From positions 1,432,356 through 1,496,355 of the forward strand of contig JAJEKV010000141.1 in the NCBI GenBank assembly GCA_021234155.1: a stretch of DNA of 64,000 nucleotides, given 5' to 3'. Below, one piece after another: positions 11,151 to 23,800 of the stretch (the first letter of the stretch is position 1; each line of letters opens with the position of its first letter). The translations under genes were made by a program, and so were the position numbers. The stretch is from Isoetes taiwanensis. Taxonomy: Eukaryota; Streptophyta; Lycopodiopsida; Isoetales; Isoetaceae. The notes beneath the pieces are model-generated. The model made no database searches, was not told the origin of the DNA, and saw nothing but the letters and a program-made list of their open reading frames with translations.

Positions 11151-12759
11151 TGTAGACTTTTTGAGTCATTTTTTTAGTATATTATATAATTTTGACTGCT
11201 TCAAAATCGGGCCCAAGGGTAATCTCTAACATCTAGACTTGGCCCAAATCTGGCTCTAAATCGGATAACTCCTTTTATTAAGTTAGTACTAACTTATGAT
11301 TGACTTTCCTTTAATTGAATATGCATGGAACTCGATATTTATCACCCGGGCCAATAAAAAATAGTGGTTAATCCGGGCCATCTAGTATCAACCAAGGTGG
11401 TTAATCTGGCCAACTGGAACCACCATCCGGTACCAACCATGGTGGCTAATCCGGCCATCAGATATCAGCTAGATAGTTAATCCGGCTAAAATGTGGTTAA
11501 CTCGGCCAGAAAATCCAGCATAGAACTGCGTAACTGAGGCAGAAATTTCGATCAAATGGTTCTTGCTGCTCCATAGGCGGCATGATCCACTTTAAAAAGC
11601 ATGAAAAGCGCTTTGTCTTGCTCTCTGTATGCCAAACTGATGAAGAGGGGAAGAGATTTGAGATGAAACAGAGCTGAATCAATAAAACAAAAGGAAAAAA
11701 CAATGAGTTTTTGAGCCCATTTAAACTGTGTTCCCTTTGTGGCTATACATGGCAGACAGATTAACCACACCTTGGGTGACGAGCTGTCGATATTGTAGAC
11801 AAATTATTACGCCCTCAATTGGTTACTCTTTCTTTGTGGATGTTAAAAAATCTATTCTATTCTATTCTTTCAAGCTTTGGCAAACCCTATAGATGTTTAT
11901 GTACAACTTCCTACCCCTCAAACCCAAGCCTTTCTTTGTCAAGTAGTACATCTATTTCACACTAGCTTACGAGGTCTATTTGGATCTTCAACCTCTTCGA
12001 CTTGCCAGGATACCATCGCTATTCCGTCTTCAATGAATGCACAGGAAAGCGGGGACACGGAGGGGGTCGCCTGCTACTACTGGACAACTTTGGCACAGTC
12101 AGTTTCCTTGTGCAAGATACACAAACATAACACACTAGTAATGAAAGTTGGAAACTTGTGTGGCAAAAACCTGTTCAGCTCAGACTCCTCATAAATCTAA
12201 TATAATAGAAACCAAGCCCAGCATTGCTGAGCTTTAAGAGGTTTTTGTGCATTCGACACCCTTCCCATTCCATTTGCTTTTTGCTCTATCCCAAATTTCC
12301 CTTTTTTCTCATTTCTCTACACACTTTCCTTTTTTCTTTTCTTTTTTTCCGCAGTTTTCCTACACGTCTTCTTTTTCCCTTCTCTATTCTGTTTCCTTTT
12401 TTTACCCACTTCTCCCTTCTTTTCCCTTCCCTTTTCCCTTTACCTTTTTGCCTTTTTTTTTTAATGGACTTTTTCCCTTCCCTTTGCTATGGGTTTTCTT
12501 CTGAGTTTATGGAGGTAATAATTATGCCGCAAGTTCCAACCACACAGATTATGCATCAGCAAATAGAAATCTAGGGCAACTCCATGATGTCTTCTATCAG
12601 GTACTTCATACTTCCATGTCTTTGGGAACTTTATCCCGTTGCTACCTCGGACGAGCGGATTATTCAATACGCTCCAAATTTTGAGGGCTGAGTACGTCCC
12701 TTCTTGTTTTTTTAGATTCCTTAATATGTATTGTTGGAGTGACATTTCTTATAACAGAG
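11151..12759. other. Intergenic: GGCC-repeat patch and pyrimidine-rich tract
   Basis: Between about 11,355 and 11,510 a degenerate unit of the type GGTTAATCCGGCCA recurs about six times, mixed with ACCAACCATGGTGG-like pieces. From about 12,240 to 12,475 the plus strand is almost pure pyrimidine (long TTCC/CTTT runs). That could be an expanded simple sequence or a long polypyrimidine tract ahead of the acceptor at 12,759. No gene with recognisable coding features was found. Confidence 0.5.
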
Positions 12760-13980
12760 CAAGAAGAAGAACAAGGACCTGCCAGAGGGATTCATGCACC
12801 TAGTAAGGACAGCTCGAGAGGAGAGGACGTTAGCAAACAGTCGAATTGTAGATGTTGAGCCGTCCGACTACGAAAGGTTTTATATGTTTGATCAAAACAA
12901 CTTTTTTTCGATCATTCATGGGGACTGCACGAAGTTGGCTGGAACGATAAAGCCACAAGATTTCACTTTAGTCATAGCAGACTTGCCTTACGCCTCCAAG
13001 CTGCAAGATAGCCGCTACGACGACTAGCCTTTTAAGAATTCAGAATTTAACGCGTTTGTCGACGGGATTAAGCAGGTTATCACAGCAAAGCATTGGCGGC
13101 TTGTTGTGTTCCACTCTAGCATGCAAGCAGGACTCGTGGAATCTACTTTTAAGAACCACTTCGACTCCCTGTACAAGCCGGTTATGAAAATATGGTCTGA
13201 TGAGTTTCTTATTCTCGAATACAATTGTTTCTTCCTTCCATTCAAGTTTTTAGTCGTTGTAATTGTAACTTATCTTCTTCGTACTTCGTATTCTGAAAGA
13301 CGTTGTATTTGAACCTAGAGATCTCATTGGATCTATCTTCTATGTTTTCTGCTAACGGTACTTTTTTTGTTCCTGCAGGTACAAAACAAACATTAACTAC
13401 CATGGTGGAGGACCAAGGCTGCTGAGCAAGGTGGAATATCTCCATGTTGCTTACTGGAGTTTCGATGGAAAGCGAAGAATGGAACATTTTAACACAGCAG
13501 CCTGCCAAAAATTTTCAAATGTCTTAGAGTTTCCAGTGGTGTTAGAAGCTGCAGGACCCAAGTGCACAAGGCAGGATTGTCAATCATTACTAGAAGCCAC
13601 AGAAGCTGATCCACGTCCAGGAGATTGGGTGCTTGACGCTTTCTCTGGCTCTGGTACAACGATAGCATGTGCACTTAAAAAAGGCTGCAATTGTGTTGCC
13701 GTTGACATTGACAAGGAGGCCGTAAACTTCATCAAGATGAGATTGTCTGCCTTACCGGCTCTACTAGACAAGAATCAAGAGTTAGGCGCCAAATCTTCAT
13801 CTGATTTTGCCAAAGATACAGCCTCCATTTACAAGCTCTCTGGAAGATGAAGCTACTTTTGCAGAGCTTAAAAAAGCAGTTGTAGCTACTATTCCTGAAG
13901 AAACTGTAGACATAAATAAAGATGAAACAGTGGCAAAGGAGCAAACTGCAGAGAAGGACAAATCTGAGACAAGCAAATAA
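12760..13980 (+). pseudogene. Beta-class DNA amino-methyltransferase (N4-cytosine or N6-adenine type), two exons
   Basis: Exon 1 (12760-13194, after a TTATAACAG acceptor) holds the catalytic motif IV as IADLPYA, with ADLPY at 12977-12991. Exon 2 (from 13379, after a CTGCAG acceptor) holds the SAM-binding motif I LDAFSGSGTT at 13632-13661, followed by AVDID. Splicing at 13194/13379 restores the frame as W-Y. Motif IV before motif I is the beta-class order of amino-methyltransferases (CcrM/RsrI type), which methylate N6-adenine or N4-cytosine. Lesions are an in-frame TAG at 13025-13027, where the paralogue near 53.9 kb has a Ser codon, and a one-base shift near 13835 before the Lys/Glu tail that ends at 13978-13980. 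No ParB-like part is visible upstream. It could be a decayed transposon gene or a host gene with an assembly error. Confidence 0.75.
13195..13378 (+). other. Spliceosomal intron in the methyltransferase gene
   Basis: GT at 13195 and AG at 13377-13378, with a T-rich tract just before the acceptor. Removal joins TATG to GTAC in frame. The presence of a standard intron argues against bacterial contamination. Confidence 0.75.
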
Positions 13981-15650
13981 AATGAGGAGGAATATGATTT
14001 GGACCTCTGACTTGTCTTGTGCTAGATTATTTATTATTGACTATAAACTATTGCCAAATTTAATGTACTAAAAAAATTTAATAATATAATTATTATTCTT
14101 TCTACCTTATTTAGATGTCTTCGAATTTCTAGTTACATTATTGTATACTAAAGTCTGAAATTTTGTCATTTTCAAATGCTCTTCTTTACAAATACAAGAT
14201 CATCACTTCAAAAGAACCCAAAATGCAGGATTTGTTCCTTTTGAAATTCTGAACTTCTTTAAAAAATGATCAATTTTTAAAGCATGGTGTTTTCTAAAGG
14301 GAATCTTTGAAACGGGAGTGATGCGATACTCCCGTTTAATTTGCAACAGTGTTACTAATAAAGAGATAGCAACATGGAATTCATCCTCTACACCTGCTAC
14401 ATTAATCTTTGTCCTCAATATAAAAGCATCAAATGTAATAGAATGAAACCATTTCCACATTATTTACCATTCCTAAGGATTTATCAACAAAGGTTAGATT
14501 TTTACCACTGGAACAACCTTTCTTGAGTCTGAGAATTTGTTTAGATGAGCAATTTGATGCAAGCTATTAATCAAGCAGGGTTCTCGACTAGGGCTTTTCT
14601 TGAATCTAATGACTGGCAATCGATTGTTTAGAATGGTACAAATAACTGAATTTGATAATTACTGTTGTGGGAGCAACACAGTCACAGCAATTTGATCTGG
14701 CCAGTTGACCAAGCAGGATAATGGGATCTCAATTGGAGCTTTTGTTGAATCTAATGACTAGCAGAATGGTACAAATAATTGATTTCGGTAATTACTGCTG
14801 TAGGAGCAGTACAGTCACAGCAATTTGATCCGGCCAATTAACCAAACAAGGTACGGGGATCTCGATGGGGAGTAGCTATGTTTCTGAATCCGACCCAAGA
14901 AGCTCCAAGAAAGAGGGAAAAGAAGAAAGGTTCAATGGTTTAGGATCCCATGGGCGGGATTTAGTGCTAAAATAAAATTTAAAAATTCAGTTACACCCCG
15001 TTAATTAATGTTATTCTTTAGAGCTGAAAATGGCGTCATTTATGCCACCGTAGCATGCGAGGAACCATTTCGTAGGGGTATTTTATGGGCAATACGTATC
15101 CAATTTTTTTGGAAAAAAAGTTTATACCCCACTAACCATTTCAATGTAGAGATGATAAATTTTGTCCTTCCTTGTGCTCACTATAGCTATGCTACTTGTG
15201 TCGTTGATTGACACATTTGATCCTCCTTGTTAATATTATAGATTTTGTTACACAAAATATTTAGTAACAATTGATTGGATGATTGATATGAACTTATGCT
15301 AGTACAAGAAAGAGGTTGATCATATTAACAGTAGAAATATAGTATGTAAGTATAATATATGAATATAGTAAGAAGAACAAAGTATATTCTCCAAAAACGT
15401 AAGTAAACTGTAGATACACCACATATTCTTAATCCATAGAAATTTTATATGGCGGCATGGAAATTGTAGAACGGATTCCAGGGAGTCCTGTGACCGGCGA
15501 AAGACAGGAGCAGGTCATGGAATCAAAGAACGCGTTCCGGTCGCTTACAACATGGTAACCGGGATTTACTCGCAGGACTTTCACGAATCAATCGCAAGCT
15601 TGTCGTTTTCCATTTCGCAGATAAAACGCTATCCCCGGTTTCCATGTTTT
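13981..15650. other. Duplicated non-coding segment, copy 1
   Basis: From about 14,340 the sequence matches 28,150 onward, including blocks such as CATCCTCTACACCTGCTACA (14,384 and 28,188) and repeated statements of TTTGATC(C/T)GGCCAGTT. No gene is supported before the GRP copy. Several lines contain GGGATCTCGATTGG-like direct repeats spaced by about 120 bp. Confidence 0.6.
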
Positions 15651-16003
15651 TTACCAATGACCTCCTCCATGATGGCCACCCCAGCCATGGCCATATCCTC
15701 CTCCATGACCATAGCCTCCACCATGACCATAGCCTCCTCCATGGCCATATCCTCCTCCATGACCATAGCCTCCACCATGACCATAGCCGCCATGCCCATA
15801 CCCTCCATTATATCCACTACCACCATATCCATAGCGCCAGTCGCGACCTTGTGGCCTTCTTATGCTGCCGATTTGGTCTTTTCAAAGAAGTTCACGGTTT
15901 CGACTACAATTTCTTCGCCTAGCATGCGAGCCTCGACGAGAAACTGTAGCATTGAGGCAGATGCCAATAAAACCAGGATTACTAGTGCACATGATCTATC
16001 CAT
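15651..16003 (-). pseudogene. Glycine-rich protein, copy 1, frameshifted
   Basis: Reading the minus strand from the ATG at 16003 gives a signal peptide (MDRSCALVILVLLASASML) and a mature start EARMLGEE. It then runs into a stop after about 48 residues (KTKSAA*). The glycine-rich part GYGHGGGYGHGGGYGHGG follows in another frame to the TAA at 15651-15653. The intact relative at 29,465-29,764 shows what the frame should be. Such proteins are secreted, cell-wall-associated and often stress-induced in plants. The antisense frame, rich in Ser, Thr and Met, is a repeat shadow and not a gene. Confidence 0.75.
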
Positions 16004-16049
16004 GGTTGATATGAGAATGTGAGGTGTATGGCTCTTGTTTAGTGCCTTG

Positions 16050-16057
16050 TTTTATAC
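16050..16057 (-). promoter_or_regulatory. TATA box of GRP copy 1
   Basis: GTATAAAA on the minus strand, 47 bp upstream of the ATG, identical in placement to GRP copy 2. Confidence 0.6.
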
Positions 16058-16231
16058 TCTGGATTCCACCAAAACACGCGTTGATTTGCATTAAGTGCAA
16101 GTTGACCCATGAGCTGGCAATTGTGGGCCTATTCATTAATTAAGACTAAGCACAATTTCATTATTTTTGTACAAAACCTGAATTTATGGACCATTTTTTG
16201 GAGACCTGCTTCAATAACAATTTTTCCCACA

Positions 16232-19200
16232 CTAAACAAGCATCACCAGCGAGGGCTGCATATGCTTCGAAAGAAACGAACACCGGAATCTTGATAGTGT
16301 TGGGGAGCTTCTTCCATTCGATGGAGACCAAGCAAAGTCGATTGTCTCCAACTCAATGCGATCACTAGCGTGGTTGGCCTCCATCTTTTCTTCCAAATGG
16401 TTTACATAATTGTCCGGGTACACTGGTTCCTTCTGAGGGACAGGCTCCCACCAAGTGACACATCTTGTCTCAAAGTTCTCCTTCTTATCATCCATTTGGG
16501 GGGGCTCCTCAGTGGCATACCCTACCCATGTGGGACACAACACGTCATCGGGGCGTGCCATAATGAACATACCTTTCTTCCGTCCTTGAATGGATTGAAT
16601 TACGGTATGGGTTTATCCTTCAATGGTCCCATCGTATGGAGGGCGATGCTTGCAATTGGCTGCGGCAATGCAACCATTTACGGAAGCTGAACTCCTTCTT
16701 GCCCGGTGCATGGCCAAAAGTCCTCATAACTCTCTTAGGGCACGAAATCTTCCCTAGCTCTGTAAAAAAGACCCATCCAATACTCGATGGTAGCCGTGAA
16801 TTGTGCGGAATAGTTGGTTGTTTCCGGGGTGCCCTTCTTGCTTGTGGATATTGCAACCCAATGAAGGATGTGCTTGTGGATCTTTGTTTAAATGGCGCCA
16901 AGGTCCTTAGCTGTTGCCTTTGGTTTAAGCAACTTGGGTGTTCCTACGAGGGCATCATGGGCTTCCGTCTTCCCCTTCCTTCCACATTTTTATACGCTTT
17001 GTAGGCAGCCAATCCAAGAAGCACGGACGGGTTTTGTAATACATGACAGGCCACTCTCCATTCATTGCAAATTTGAATGTCAGGGGGGTGGTGTGGCCAG
17101 TCAATCTATCATCGCCGTCGGGTATGTACCCTTCTATAAACCCCTTCCAATCTGGCACTTTATCAACAATGTATGGTACAGGTCCATTTAGATTGCATTT
17201 GTGGAACTCATATAACAATTCGGGCATGGTCAGCACCTCGGCCTTCTTTAGAGTGGAGGAGAAGTTGCCAAACATAGCATCAATGTCTTCATGTGTATGT
17301 CGGGCATCATGAAACCCAACTCTATCTCCTCGAACACACCAAGATATACTAGGTATGAAAGATACGAGAAAACATTTTTTTTTGTTTTGACCCGAAGCAT
17401 TGTCGATTGCAGCAACAATGTTGGGGGAGGGGCTTGAAAGAAGGTCCTTCTGTGCGAGGCAAGCTTGGGGGGATGTTGCTATTAGTGAGTGCCAATTTCG
17501 ATTTGAGTGCCGCATTATTACGCAAGGAAGTCACCCAAGTTGGAGCTGAAGTTTCCGGCATTGAAAGATGGCCTCCAGGATACTCATGAACCATCTCAAG
17601 CCTTCTCAAGATACTATTCAAAGAACCGACATGGAAGTTCGAGTCATCTGGCCATAGATCCAAAGCAAAGTTTCCATAGCTTCCCCTCCCATGACCATGA
17701 GTGAGAGCACCCGTCAATGATGTTTTAAGTTTATCCAGTCTCCAAAGTGACTTCACCGATTGCTGCAATTTAGGAATCATTGTCTTTGCCTGGTCCATCT
17801 TATCATGAATTATACAAACATAGTCTTTGGGATGCCTATGGGACAACAATCTCCACGACCCGGTCTTTGGGTGCGACGGGGAGGCTTGCTCAATCTATGT
17901 GCTCTTCTCTCGATCATGCAATATCCGCCTTTTCTGCCTCATCCTTTGTCTTCAACAACTTTATACGAATGACCTCGCATGTATCACATTTGGAGAAGCG
18001 GAATTTTTTGCAATACCGACATCCATGAAGCTCCTTTTCCAAGTTCTATGAAAGCCCGTGGCGATACTTTCTTACTGTCGATTGCCATGACTTCTACATT
18101 CACCTCTTCTAGGATGCTTGTTTTCGTAAACATTGCGGGCAACTTCGATGTTTTCCCGGATGCCTTCTTCATTCCTCCGAAACTACGGTGAGGCAAGGAT
18201 TCGCAATTCTCCCTTACGAACATTGAGAAAATAGCCTCGGAGGCTAAGGTAGATGCACGGCGGCTTGAAAGTACCACGTTCCGTGGTGCTACGCTGCGCG
18301 CACCCTCGATGTATTGTGCTTTCCATTTCGGATACCACGACTTTGAGATTCCCAGCCCAAGGTACCGGGCCTTCTCCGCAGACTAGCCTCCCATGCAAGA
18401 CGGGACGTTCCACTCGGCGGCCTTTCATGTTGTTCCCAAGCATGTCATACACAAATGTCACCACAATCGCTACACTTCATTGCATAGAACTCCTTGCGCA
18501 TCTCGATGACTGATTATGTGAGAACTTTGCACAACTTTTTGTGTTTGCAACACAAGGTCGCTCGATATTTTAAAATAGCCTCCTTAGAGCTAAGGCGCTC
18601 AATCTTAGGTTGTCTCAAGAACCGCCTACGCTGACGGGAGTGGAAAGTGTACTTGCGCCTCTCAAAATTAGGATGCTTCTCAACAATAGAGCTGCCTTGA
18701 CTTGAGGGAGTATTTGATTGCTCAGTTGGCTTTGCAGTCAAGATTTCAGACACCTTTACACCATCCACTGTAACATATTCGTTACTCCACCTCACAAGCA
18801 TACCTGCTTTTGGTACCTGTAAACAAGCCTGACAGCGGAAATTCACTTCAGGAGGAGTCGGGTAACCCTCAACAATTGTCACTCCAATGCATTTCAACCC
18901 TAAGAACTGATCGCATACTGCATCATCTGGGCCTGTAAAGGATATGAACCCCTTTCCAGCGGGAATGGAGACGCAAGAGTGCCATATTTCACAGTCCTTC
19001 TCCAGTAAAGTGTATCTAGTCTGGGGGATAAGTCCCATAGTTGATTCCACTCTCTGTTTTTTAGAGGTGGACCCGACATCCTCTACATTGGATTCACGGA
19101 CGTCTTCCTCTCTCCAAAGAATGAAGGATCCTTTGGCTTCTCCTATAGTTTCTGCATCCGGAGTGGGCCATGGTAGGGCGTGACACTCCTCGAAAACCTC

Positions 19201-19425
19201 TTCAACACCAACACTACTTGACTCCATGGGGATGCTTCTGAAATGGCATTGGTTAGAGTCTCCAGCGAACCCTTTGGCAATGGGACGACCATCCTTGAAG
19301 ATGTACACTTCCTGCATAACAGATGGGTCAGAACATGGGGCCAGGTTATTGAGAGCAGAACATACTGCAACGGGCATCGATACGGGTCTGAAATCGGGCG
19401 GACGCCCAAATTGATTTTGAAACAT
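16232..19425 (-). pseudogene. Element A transposase, DUF7869-like DDE/D type
   Basis: Coding pieces follow one another on the minus strand from an ATG at 19425 to about 16,240. The N-terminal 303-residue piece (18514-19425) has FRCQACL near residue 196 and a basic tail with RRRFLRQPK. Downstream come HDKMDQAKT (near 17,781-17,806), an ID-N-AS-GQNK segment (near 17,390-17,414) and HTHEDIDAMF (near 17,270-17,300). The order of acidic residues, with the GHTHEDID-like motif near the end, resembles the plant and animal DUF7869 group. I infer an RNase H-like DDE/D transposase. The C-terminal piece includes WWEPVPQKEPVYPDNY. Frameshifts separate at least five pieces, though some gaps may be introns. 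It is the counterpart of the plus-strand gene at 57.3-61.1 kb in element B. Confidence 0.6.
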
Positions 19426-19439
19426 CGCTTATGAGCTTA

Positions 19440-20800
19440 CTGGGAAAACTAAATTAGGCGGCCGCCCAATTTACTTGGTCCAAATGTAAATAGGCAAAAG
19501 CACACTGGCCAAAGCAGACTGGGCAAAGCACACAACCCAATGTAAATTGGGCTCTCGCCCAATTTCTCCTATGTCCTGCAGGTGGGAAGACATGCGCCCT
19601 ACTGGTCATGGTTTGGCCATAAGACATGGATGACATGCTGCGTGGAAATGGCCAAAAGTAAAGCCGGGCCGCCCAAGAAATGGATCTGTGCACTTGGCGT
19701 TGGCCAAAGCAAGCGGGCGGCGCCCAAAATGGATCTTTGTACACGCGTGGCAGTGTTCATAGTAAAGTGGGCGCCCGCCCACGTTTATCCTAAGTGTTTT
19801 TGGAGGGCTACACAATATTGGCTGGTTTTGAAGAGTGTCAGAACTTAACTCCCCCACAGTGGACATCCATATGTATCGAGAACTTTGCGACTTATGAAAA
19901 ATCAATCTTACAAGCATCCATTTGATGGGCCATAGAGAGAGCATTATATACAATGAGACTCCTCTGTGTACTAGCACGCCAATGTGGCATGAAGTCTAAA
20001 AACGACAAGTAGATTTCTTGTAGAATTTGAATAAGGTGGAAGGATGCCTTGCGACTAGCAAAGCCGAGGGGACGAAATTGAATCCCAGTCTTGACATCAC
20101 TAAAAAACATCTTGCAAAAAATGTTGCACTAGTCGAGCAAACAAGATTCATAACTGAAGAAACAGTCCCAAGATCACAAATCTAGCTTAGTTAAGAAAAA
20201 TTACCTTTGGAGTCAGTGGCGCCATGTAAGACCTTCGACAAAGTATATTAAAGTAGGCGCTCAAGAATGAAGGCTTCCAAAAACAGAGGGCAATAGAAAT
20301 AAATGGGGGGGAATTTAAGATGCGTATTTGAATCACTCAACAAATTCAAATTCAGAATTCAAATTCTCCCCATTTATATCATTTATTAGGGGCAAACTTT
20401 ATTGCGTTATTGGGGACACGCGTCGAGGTGTCATTAAATGTAGCTCACGTGCGTGCATTCGAATATTTTTGAATTTCATATTTGAATTGTGTACCCTTTA
20501 ATACTTTCACATACGGCATGCCATGTGGCGCCTACATATTGGTGGAGGAGGGATTTCGAGGTGGCGTCCAGGCCACCCTTCATTATTTTGAACTGCAAAA
20601 TTAATTATGGTACTAGCGGTCCATTATAACAGGAATCGGACACTTGTCATAGCGGGTGCAATGTGAGTGCATGCCTCACTTATAAATATTCCTTTCTCAC
20701 GGATAACGCATTTTCAGCGGTCTTGATTCGCTGCGAAACGGCCGCTTCCTTATCGCGATATCATCGGGGCGACAACTAAGGACAAAGGCCCGACTCTATA
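19440..20800. other. Central spacer of element A
   Basis: This is the divergent intergenic region of element A. It holds at least five copies of the palindromic word (19451-19473, 19544-19565, near 19660, 19708 and 19764). AT-rich stretches follow, with TATAAATATTCC near 20,680 that could serve a rightward promoter. The frames here are short and overlap on both strands. Confidence 0.5.
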
Positions 20801-23800
20801 TTGGTTATGGAAAGTCGCCCAACGAAAGGTAATGCTTGCATCCTTTGGCGGGTTCATGTCAATGTTTATTTATTTTTTAATAATGCTTCCCAAGGCGACA
20901 TGGCATCCATTACATCTTCCATCTGTTCCCCTTCGTGCTTGAAAAGAAGCTTGCTCCTATTCATTCAAGGTCGACACGAAGATTCTTTGCAATAATGATC
21001 TTTTTTTCCTTCTAATCCCTCTCTATTCTATCCTTCTAATCAACTATCTTATGTCTTTGGATATTCGAGCCACCTAGACTTGCTTCCCTCACCTTCTTTT
21101 CTCAAGCTATTTCTCGACAATGCCAGATTTCGGCATGAAAAAGGTCGATAGTCGATCCACCTAACCTTGTTTCCTTGATTACATTGGGCCCGCCCAATTT
21201 TTTGATGACTCCTTTCGAAGCTGTGTTGGAAACTTGAAGTAGGTCACTGCATTCCTTTCGTAAACCGGGCGGCCGCCCTGTTTCTTTGCTAATAACTTCT
21301 TTCGTGAGAACGTGTTGGAAAGTCGAACAATGTCACCTTCATTCCGCTCTCTAAATCCGGGCCGCCCTATTTACGCTCTGGAGATCACTTGCATGGAAGT
21401 CGAAGCACCTCTACTTCCTTCCCCTTCATTGAATTCGCGGCCCGGGTTTCAAGCTGCAAGGGCGATAAATTGGGCCTCCGGTGAAGGTTTGGCACGGTGC
21501 CCTGATGCGGGCCTAGCAAATTAGGCGGGGCCCCAATTTCGAGAAGGGCATGCCTCTCCCCTAAGCGCCACCCTGAACCATTCCTACTAACTTTCAAGTC
21601 ACTAAATTGGGCGGGCGCCCTATTTGTCTTAAATGTATGCCCACGTTACTTTCCGTAAGCTGTACTCACTTCAAGTTTGATGGAATGCGGGGAGTAATGG
21701 CAAGGACAAAATCATTTGCCGCATGCGGCTATGGGCACGGCTTGCTTGGTATTCTTTATGACTAAAGAGAGGCGAGAGGAGGATGTGACATTTGAAGGAA
21801 TTGAAGTAGTTCGGAAGATATCATACATTGGCGACAAGTACACATGGTGCATTGAAATTGGTAGCGTAAATCCGAAGTCCGGCTACAAACCATCGAAGGA
21901 TTTATGTTTATATTTTTGCCGTGCACAGGACAAAGAAGACAAGCAATATCGGGATAGCAATTGATATGGGGATAAACTTGAAGTACGGGGAGATAGAAGT
22001 TTTTGTGGAAGGCGTATTGGACAAGTGCTTGGTGCTCACGAGCTACCCCTGCGCCACGTATGACCCTCGGCTAATGTCGGCAAGCATAGCAGAAAATCAA
22101 AACTCGTCTTGTATAAAGGGTTGGCATTTGGACTCATATGAGAGCTTGGAAAAATCTGGAATTAGAAAGCGTGGAGATGTTATTGGCCGGTTTCTACGGT
22201 CGGCGATGGATTCTTGAACACAAGCGGACCAGGTCGAAGGCTGTATCTGAGAGAATATCATGGGAAGGCCCGGCCAAAAGTGTATGACGGCCTGGTTGAA
22301 GTCTCGTCACGGAGTTACCAAAAGGGAGGCGAGAGAAGTCTAAGGTAGGTGACAAAGGCCTTGCTACAAAGAAGAAGAGATCGTCTTTGACAACAAACCC
22401 GGCATTGAGATACTGTTGTCATGCTTGGAGGTATGCAAAAGAGACCAAGATCCTCACGAGCGAACAACACTTAGGAGAATCTAATGAACATTCTCTCGAT
22501 CTTGGTTGAAGAAGAAAAAAAAGGCGAGAGGATCAGCGGGCACCTCCCATAAGACACGAAGATGTCCCACTCCGCCTCGAGTCCATCGCGACAAGCGAGG
22601 GCGGTGAAGCGGCTAGCGATAGTGCGAGAGGGGATCGCGCCAATTGTAAAGTATCTCTGACCTCCTTTGGGGAGTTAACACGGGGAAAGTAAGCGTGAAT
22701 TATCTCGAGGTAGCGATGTTAAACATCAAGCAAAGGGAGAGGATTTACCCACTTGGTGTAGGATTGAAATTGAGGTCGACATATTCAAGATGCATCAAGC
22801 CCCTGCAAACATGACTTGCGGGGTCATCGATCTTGAACACGTGGATACCCTTTATGAATCTTTCATAACTATGCAAATGCATCCTCCTTGTGCGCAGATG
22901 TCGTTCCATTTGACCCTTCAGCAGTCGTGCTATTAAATGGAAAAGAGCAAGTGATTTGGATAATGCGAGTTACGGATCGTTAATGGAAATCACACTACGG
23001 TACCGTTGCTTTCGGATCCTTGTGAACCGGGCATTGGAATGGCCTCTGAAAGGAGCCATTTTGAAAGATTTGATATTTTTCTTTTATGCGAAGAGAAAAG
23101 TGTGGGTGTCTTGGCTGGAAACCTAACTCCAGCGGAATATGTTAAGGTCGGCCAGGGAAACAAATGATATCATAGTGAAGACAATTCACGCGGATGTCTT
23201 CTTTGAGGAGGTCCGGCAAGAATGTCGATTGGGAACTCTATGGCAAGCCCAAGAAAGGAAAGCGTGGTCAATCAGCGGGCGCTTACTGTAAGTTATGTCC
23301 CCATTAAGCAAATCAGGCGCCGCCCAATTTCAACCATCAATTGCTCTTCTAATCTCTTCTAATGTATGCACCCTCAATCGACTTCACTCCAAATAGGGCC
23401 CGAATTTCATAGCCTTCATGCTGTCCATATTGTAGTTTAGGTCTAATTCTATGAGTCGTCTCAAGTTGTCTTACACTATCTTTTGTTCGCGAGGAATGGC
23501 TAGCTATAGCAAAGCGGACCACGAAGAATAAGAGCATGCGGGACTATGATTATTTTCGTCTATCTTGCGAAGAAACTTGGAATATGTGCACTCGAGTGGC
23601 TCAACTATTTTCTGAGGGACGAGTGAAGGATGAGAATGGCGAAAAGAATTGAAGTCAAGGATCGTCTACGGATGTTCACAAACAATTCTTGTCGGCCGAT
23701 GAAGTCTATGCACCCCATGGATTTGCGAGAGGTTAATGAGGGAGATCATGGCGGCGACCACGTTCATCAAGGCCCGAAGGCTTATAAAGGAAGGCGTGTC

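Noticed and set aside
12760-13980. Bacterial contamination as the source of the methyltransferase
   Set aside because: The gene has a GT-AG intron that restores the frame, the flanks match the plant-like surroundings, and a paralogue sits inside a transposon with terminal repeats in the same window.
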